DNA of 64,000 bases. Origin: Medakamo hakoo. Taxonomy: Eukaryota; Chlorophyta; Trebouxiophyceae; Coccomyxaceae. This document shows, one piece after another, positions 59,314 to 64,000 of the stretch. Made by a program: the position numbers and the translations under genes. Where the stretch lies: contig CP089462.1 of NCBI GenBank assembly GCA_026636295.1, forward strand, positions 1,302,001 to 1,366,000, in the 5' to 3' direction. The notes below the pieces were generated by a model. It did no database searches. It was not told where the DNA came from and was given only the letters and a program-made list of their open reading frames with translations. Numbering within the stretch: the first letter of the stretch is position 1; each line of letters begins with the position of its first letter.

Positions 59314-61023
59314 ATGCACCACGCCGCCCGCCTGGTCTGCTCCCTCTCCGACGGCGGCGGCGGCGGCGGCGCCACCGGCCCGCCGGCCTCCTCCACCGCC
59401 GCTTTACGCTGCCGCTTCCCCGACGGCCAGGTCGTGCCGGCCACGCGGGAACCGGAGCTGGGCGCGGGCGCGGTGTCGTGCCCCTGCCCGCCGGGCGTGA
59501 CGACCGCGGCCGGCGCGGTCGTCGAGGCGGGCCCGCCCCCGCCGCCGCCGCCTGGTCCCTGGCCCGCCCGCCTGCGGGCCAAGGCGTCCCGCACCTGCGG
59601 CGGCGCCCTGCTGCCCTACTCCATCATCTCCCTGTCCTACATCCTGTTCACGCTGACGGACGGCGCGCTGCGCATGGTCGTCCTCCTCCACGCGGCGGGC
59701 CTGGGCTTCTCCGCCCTGGCCCTGGCGGCCGTCTTTGCCGGCTACGAAGCCGCGGGCGTCCTGCTCAACTTTGGCGCGGGCGTCCTGGCCGCCCGGTACG
59801 GCATCAAGGCCACGCTCATGGCCGGCCTGGCCGCTCAGCTGGTCGCGCTGGCCGCGCTGTTTGGCTGGGACCGGGCCTGGGCGCCCGGGCCCGGGCCGGT
59901 CGCGTTCCTGGCCGCCGTCCAGGTCCTGTCCGGCTGCGCCAAGGACCTGGTCAAGCTGGGCGGCAAGGCCGTCACCCGCCTGGTCACGCCCGAGGAAAAG
60001 GCGGGCCGCCTCTTCCGCCTGGTGTCCTGGATCACGGGCGCCAAAAACTCGGCCAAGGGGCTGGGCTACCTGGCGGGCGCCGCGCTGCTGACCTGGTCGT
60101 ACTACGCGGCCCTGGCCTTTTGCGTGGTCTGCGTCGGCGCCGCCTTTCCCTGGGCGGCGGCCGCCCTGGACAAGGACCTGGGCCGGGCGCCGGGCAAAAA
60201 AGGCGTGACGCTGCGCCAGGTGTTCACCTCGCTCAACGCGCGCGTGGGCGCCCTGTCCGCCGCCCGCTTCTGCCTGTTTGCGTCCCGGGACCTGTGGTTT
60301 GAGGTGGCGCTCCCCTTTTTCCTGCGGGCGCCCGTCAGCGAGGGCGGCCTGGGCTGGTCCCGCCTGGCCGTCGGCGCCTTCCTGGCCGCCTGGATCGTCG
60401 CGTACGGCCAGGTCCAGGCGCACGCGCGGTCCTGGCCGCTCGCGCCGCTGGGCCAGGCCCCGCCCAACGCGGCGGCGGCCGCGCTGTGGGCGGGCGTGCT
60501 GGTGCCGCTGCCCGCCGCCGCGGCCGCGTGCCTGTACGCGGGCGGCGGCAGCGCGCTGTTCGGCCCGACCTCGCCCCGGGGCGCGGCCGTGTCGACGGTC
60601 GCAGCCCTGCTCGCCGCCTTTTGCGTCGTCTTTGCCATCAATTCCGCCATCCACTCCTTCCTCGTCGTCCGCTACGCCGACGGCGACAAGGTGGCGACGA
60701 CCGTGGGCGCGTACTACGCCTCCAACGCCGGCGGCCGCCTGGTGGGCACGCTCCTGTCGGGCGTGTTGTACACGCTCGCGCCCGGCACGCTGCCCGCGCG
60801 CTTTGGCGCGTGCCTGGCCGCGTCGGCCGCCTTTGCCGCGGCGGCGGCGGGGCTGGCGGCGGCCATCCCGGACCCTGACCGGGGGCTGCGGTGCGGTCCG
60901 TGCCTGGTGCTTGGCGGCGGAGCAGAGGGCGGAGCAGCAGAGGGCGGAGCAGCAGAGGGCGGAGCAGGGGGTGCAGCGGCGGTGGGTGGCGGCGGCGCCA
61001 CCGCCGCCCACCAAGCGACGTGA
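59314..61023 (+). CDS. arsJ: ArsJ-type organoarsenical efflux permease
   Basis: Major-facilitator permease, 569 residues, single exon. In bacteria ArsJ exports 1-arseno-3-phosphoglycerate made by its partner GAPDH, giving arsenate resistance. ArsJ-specific blocks: FTLTDGALRMVVLLHAAGLG (first helix region), FAGYEAAGVLLNFGAGVLAA, VLSGCAKDLVKLGGKAVTRL, TPEEKAGRLFRLVSWITGAK (then NSAKGLGYLAG), LSAARFCLFASRDLWFEVAL and VGAFLAAWIVAYGQVQA. These match the family consensus (LTDGALRM, SGIAKDLNKMSAKSA, GRLFRWVALLTGSKNALKG, GARDVWFVVGLP). About 12 helices are visible. The N-terminal 90 residues are extra and resemble the PGK extension: LRCRFPDGQVVPATREPELG, AVSCPCPPGVTTAAGAVVEA. The C-terminus has AEGGA tandem repeats. 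Location, plasma or vacuolar membrane, is not shown by the sequence. Confidence 0.92.
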   Translation: MHHAARLVCSLSDGGGGGGATGPPASSTAALRCRFPDGQVVPATREPELGAGAVSCPCPPGVTTAAGAVVEAGPPPPPPPGPWPARLRAKASRTCGGALLPYSIISLSYILFTLTDGALRMVVLLHAAGLGFSALALAAVFAGYEAAGVLLNFGAGVLAARYGIKATLMAGLAAQLVALAALFGWDRAWAPGPGPVAFLAAVQVLSGCAKDLVKLGGKAVTRLVTPEEKAGRLFRLVSWITGAKNSAKGLGYLAGAALLTWSYYAALAFCVVCVGAAFPWAAAALDKDLGRAPGKKGVTLRQVFTSLNARVGALSAARFCLFASRDLWFEVALPFFLRAPVSEGGLGWSRLAVGAFLAAWIVAYGQVQAHARSWPLAPLGQAPPNAAAAALWAGVLVPLPAAAAACLYAGGGSALFGPTSPRGAAVSTVAALLAAFCVVFAINSAIHSFLVVRYADGDKVATTVGAYYASNAGGRLVGTLLSGVLYTLAPGTLPARFGACLAASAAFAAAAAGLAAAIPDPDRGLRCGPCLVLGGGAEGGAAEGGAAEGGAGGAAAVGGGGATAAHQAT

Positions 61024-61042
61024 AAACGAAACAAAAGCGCGA

Positions 61043-61066
61043 CCCCCCCCCCCCCCCCCCCCCCCC
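61043..61066 (+). repeat. Poly(C)24 tract
   Basis: Twenty-four C in a row about 20 bp after the ArsJ stop codon, so probably in its 3' UTR. Confidence 0.85.
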
Positions 61067-61261
61067 TCACTCCCATTTGACTCCACTCTTCTCCAGCCGC
61101 CCCTCGGGCGCCCACCCGGCCGTCCACCCACAGCCCCGCGGCACACACGCAGCGCCCCAGGGAAGCACCCACCTGCGCGCGCATTCCGCCGCCCCACCGC
61201 CGCGGGGCTGGGGATCTCTGTCCTCTTTTCCATCCATCCCAACCCACGCCCTCCCTCCTCC

Positions 61262-62282
61262 ATGCCTCGGCCGGCCACCCGCTCGTCCAGCCGCGGCGGC
61301 GCAGCCTTGGCCTCGGCTTCTCACACGGCCAGCAGCGGGCCGTCCCCGGACGAGGCGGTGGAAGCCGAGGCGCCTGCCGCCGCCGCCGCCCCGCCGCACC
61401 GCCCTCCACCCCCGCCGTCCACCCGCGCCACCACCCGCTCCCGGACGGCGCCGCGCCGGTTCTCCGAAGCGGCCACGTCCGCCGAAGTGCTGGGCTCGTT
61501 GAGTCTGCCCGCGCGCACCCGGCCGGCCCGGCAGGCAGCCGCGGTGGAGGCGGCCGAGGCTGAGGAGGCGGGCCCGGGCGCAGGGGAGGCTGCACCGCCG
61601 CCGCCTCCGCCGCCGCCGCCCGCCTCGCCGCTCCGTCCCTCGCCCGCCGCTGCCGCCGCGGCCACCGCCGCCGTCGCGGCCGCAGCGCCGGCCGCGCTGC
61701 AGCCACAACCGGCGCCCGCGCCGGCCGAGGCGGCGCCGGCCGACCCACCACCGGCCGCCAAGCCTGCCGTCGACGGCGCGCCGCCGGCCGCCGCGTCACT
61801 ACCCATGGCCAAGCGCGCGCGCGGACGCCGCAAGCCACGCCCCTCGTCCACGTCGTCCGCACCCGGCGCGGCTGGTCCTGGTGTCAGCGGTGCGATTTTT
61901 GGGGCGTACGCGTTTCGTGGTGGCGCGCCCGGTGCCGCGCCCGGTGCGCCGCCTCCCCCGCCACCGCCGCCCGACCCGGCCACGGCTCCGGCCCTCGCCT
62001 ACGCCGCCTGGCGCGTCTTGGCTGGCGAAGAAGACGCCGCGCACGCGGATCCGCAGGTGCTGGCCATCTCGGCGACCATCCAGGCAACGGTGGCGGCCCA
62101 GCAGCAGCCCGCGCCCGCGCCGGCGGCGGCGGCGCGGCGGCTGGAGCCAGCGTGCGCGCGTGGCCGCCCCCGCGGCGGCAGCGGCGGCGGCGGCGGTTCC
62201 TCCGCGGGCGAGGGCCGCCCACGTGGCCGCCCGCGCGCGGCCACGTCCGAGGACGGTGGTGCCGGGGGGCGTGGCGGCGGAT

Positions 62283-62332
<50 letters not shown>

Positions 62333-63031
62333 CGCGCCACCACCGGCTCCTGGCCGCCGACCGTGCCGTGCCTGCCCTTCCACCCGCCGCGCCGCACGCG
62401 CACGCTGAGCGCGGCGGCCGAGGCCTTGCTGGCGGCCGCGCCGCCCCTGCCGGTCCCGGCCGTGCCGTACGTGGGGCCCGCACCCCCGCCGCCGCCGCCG
62501 CCGCCCGCCCCGCAGCCGTACGCGTCCGCGGTGGACGCCGCGGACGCGGCCGAAGCCGCAGACACGGCGCGCCTCGCCGCCGCCGCCTGGCTGACCGTGC
62601 CCGTCCCGCCCCCGTACACCGCGCCACCCGACCCGGCCCTGCTGGCCGCGGGGGAGGCGGCGTCCCTGTTCTCGTGGCGGCCGTCGCCCGCGGCGTGCGC
62701 GCCCCCGGTCCAGCCCCCACTCCTGCGCGGCGCGGCCGCGGCCGACGCGGCGGGTGGGGGCGGCCGCCTGACCGTCGAGGTCTGGCCACGCTGGCGCGGT
62801 GGGGCCGGCCCGCTCAACGGCCTCTCCGCCACGTACTGTGCGCTGTGGGTGACGAGCGGTGGGGCGGTGCCGCCCTTAGCGCCGTGGGTGACGGGCGAGG
62901 AGACGCCCGCCGCGCGGGCCGCGGCCGAAGCCGTCTACCGCGACCTGCCCCGCCCGCCGCCGCCGCCTCCGTCTTTCTACGGCGGCGGTGACGTGTGCAT
63001 GGCCGGTGCGACGTCTCCCAAAGCGGCTTGA
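61262..63031 (+). CDS. AT-hook-like, low-complexity nuclear protein
   Basis: A 589-residue single-exon protein, not recognised. The first half is Ala/Pro/Ser/Arg-rich. A nuclear-localisation-like KRARGRRKPRPSS lies near residue 182. Several AT-hook cores follow (RGRPRGG, EGRPRGRPRAA) around a 16-residue Gly run. Ordered-looking pieces include IFGAYAFRGG, ALAYAAWRVLAGEEDAAHAD and a C-terminal block, RLTVEVWPRWRGG, GLSATYCALWVTSGG and AARAAAEAVYRDLPRP, that may be a small folded domain. A DNA- or chromatin-binding role is inferred only from the AT-hooks. The start is the first ATG after the C24 tract. Confidence 0.6.
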
Positions 63032-63293
63032 ATCGTGCGGCGTGTGTGCGTGTGTGTGTGTGCGTGTTCTTTTTCCTTTTCTTTCGTGTGCTCGCTTGTC
63101 CTCGCCCCCCTTTGCCCCGAATGGTTTCGCTCCACCTGTTTTCAATAAATTTTCGTGCCCTCTTTTTTGCTTTTGCTCTCTGTTTTCTTCTCGTGTAACA
63201 CACAGCGACACACACACACGCACGCTCACACACCCTCCACACAGGCAGGCTCTTTCTCACACACTCTCCCTCTCCCTCCCTCTCTCTCTTTCC

Positions 63294-64000
63294 TCACCAG
63301 TCGGGGAAGCGCGCGACCGTCGCGGCCGCCTCCGCCAAGTCTTTCGCGACCTTCTTCCGCCGGTAGAAGATGGGGCAGTCCCGGGACGTGCACAGGACGT
63401 CCTGGTGCAGGGACCCCTGGCACCGCTGGCACTGCGTCCACAGGGCGGCGAAGGACGCCTCCAGGTCGTTGGCGGCCGCCAGGGCGCGGGAGTAGGCCTC
63501 GCCCTCCTTGTCGGCGCAGTGCGCGCACAGCGCGCCCGGCGGCGCCGACGGGTCGGCCCCCTTGGGCGGCGGCGGCAGGGCGGCCCGGCAGTGGACGCAC
63601 GTCGCCCGGACTTGGGCGAAGCGCATGATGCCGCCCGCCGCCGCGGACGGCGTCGACACCGCGATCGACCGCGTGTGCTCGCCCGCCAGCAGGTCGCGCG
63701 GGTTCTTCATGATCGGCTCGAACAGGCGCAGGACGGGCTGGGCCAGGTGGTGGTCCAGGTAGTGCTGGGCGTCGATGGGCAGGCCGTGCTCCAGGGCGTA
63801 GATCGGGTCCTCCGCCTTCTCCCAGGCTTTCGCGCCCTTGGCGGCTTTCACGATGACGTACGCGACGCGGTCGCCGACCGCGGGCGCGGTCGCCGGGTCG
63901 CGCACCCGCATCTTGGCCGCCAGCTCCACGTGCGCCTGCTTGGCGTCGTACGCGCCGCCCTCCTTGGTCAGGGCCTTGGTGATGACCAGCAGGGACAGGT
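63294..64000 (-). CDS. POLD1: DNA polymerase delta catalytic subunit, C-terminal part
   Basis: C-terminal 235 residues of POLD1; the gene continues beyond 64000. Frame enters as LSLLVITKALTKEGGAYDAK, then AHVELAAKMRVRDPATAPAV, GDRVAYVIVKAAKGAKAWEK, AEDPIYALEHGLPIDAQHYL and LAQPVLRLFEPIM, the thumb end of the family-B polymerase. The zinc-binding CysA motif follows (CVHCRAAL ... CAHC), then CysB (CQRCQGSL ... CTSRDCPIFYRRKK), which holds a 4Fe-4S cluster and binds the accessory subunits. It ends ATVARFPDW at TGA, like the human protein's terminal Trp. No intron is needed in the visible part. With POLA2 in the same window this is a second replicative polymerase gene, probably by chance. Confidence 0.97.
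   Translation of the reverse strand, partial: LSLLVITKALTKEGGAYDAKQAHVELAAKMRVRDPATAPAVGDRVAYVIVKAAKGAKAWEKAEDPIYALEHGLPIDAQHYLDHHLAQPVLRLFEPIMKNPRDLLAGEHTRSIAVSTPSAAAGGIMRFAQVRATCVHCRAALPPPPKGADPSAPPGALCAHCADKEGEAYSRALAAANDLEASFAALWTQCQRCQGSLHQDVLCTSRDCPIFYRRKKVAKDLAEAAATVARFPDW

Noticed and set aside
57149-59594. Minus-strand frames opposite PGK and ArsJ
   Set aside because: PGK and ArsJ motifs on the plus strand are decisive; the antisense frames have no recognisable content.
60920-60970. GGCGGAGCAGCAGA tandem repeat as a regulatory element
   Set aside because: It lies inside the ArsJ frame and encodes AEGGA repeats in the tail; simple coding expansion explains it.
57399-61023. PGK and ArsJ as one spliced fusion protein
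   Set aside because: PGK ends naturally just after its GGGATLELLEG block and ArsJ has a good ATG; no donor-acceptor pair keeps frame without non-coding sequence. It would still be an extreme test of the shared-module idea.
1-64000. Transposons, virus-like elements, CRISPR arrays, tRNA and rRNA genes
   Set aside because: No terminal repeats with transposase or integrase-like proteins, no spaced direct repeats, and no cloverleaf or rRNA-like sequence seen by eye; a tRNA scan could still find one that I missed.

Overview
The window is a 64 kb piece of nuclear DNA from a single-celled eukaryote with a very GC-rich, compact genome. Genes lie a few hundred bases apart on both strands. Introns are short (about 80-400 bp), start mostly with GTGAGT or GTGCGT, and end in C-rich pyrimidine tracts plus AG. 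Coding thirds are almost all G or C, and proteins carry long Ala, Gly and Pro runs. Core eukaryotic genes (POLD1, POLA2, RPB10, CstF64, Spc25, TRAPPC8, ISD11, LSM12) exclude a bacterium. AP2/ERF-like domains, plant-like acyl-CoA oxidases and green-alga-like donor sites fit a GC-rich microalga or related protist. I cannot assign the lineage. I see no transposon, virus-like element, tRNA, rRNA or CRISPR array.

Layout. 1-9.5 kb: LSM12 3' part, two coiled-coil unknowns, Spc25, a small cell-surface protein and a helical-repeat unknown. 9.7-13.3 kb: a PTS1 acyl-CoA oxidase divergent from a mitochondrial-carrier-family gene. 13.4-17.3 kb: two unknowns around a 1 kb spacer with two hairpin palindromes. 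17.4-24.1 kb: a minus-strand array of a small organelle-like protein, TRAPPC8 and a BSD-domain protein. 24.4-25.7 kb: CstF64. 25.8-30.9 kb: a peroxisomal pair sharing one promoter, namely a 15-PGDH-like/PTGR3-like fusion and a PTS2 acyl-CoA oxidase. 31.3-35.5 kb: POLA2, RPB10 and a cyclin. 35.6-41.7 kb: an inward-rectifier K+ channel with two cytoplasmic domains, a double AP2-like protein and a DUF599 membrane protein. 42.2-47.8 kb: an eight-exon sulfatase and a membrane-anchored double SDR. 48-54.8 kb: a tentative small gene, ISD11 and two tandem MRS2-type Mg2+ transporters. 55.8-61.0 kb: GAPDH, PGK and ArsJ. 61.3-64 kb: an AT-hook-like protein and the POLD1 C-terminus.

The most exciting part is 55.8-61.0 kb. 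The GAPDH is of the subtype that accompanies ArsJ in bacterial arsenic operons. It is divergent from a PGK homologue, which is followed by a clear ArsJ-type major-facilitator permease. In bacteria GAPDH plus arsenate makes 1-arseno-3-phosphoglycerate, which ArsJ exports. Here the set sits in a eukaryotic genome, the GAPDH has an intron, and PGK and ArsJ carry a similar N-terminal cysteine-containing module found in neither family normally. This looks like a laterally acquired and domesticated arsenate-resistance cluster. A second theme is peroxisomal lipid breakdown: two acyl-CoA oxidases with different import signals and a fused two-step oxidoreductase.
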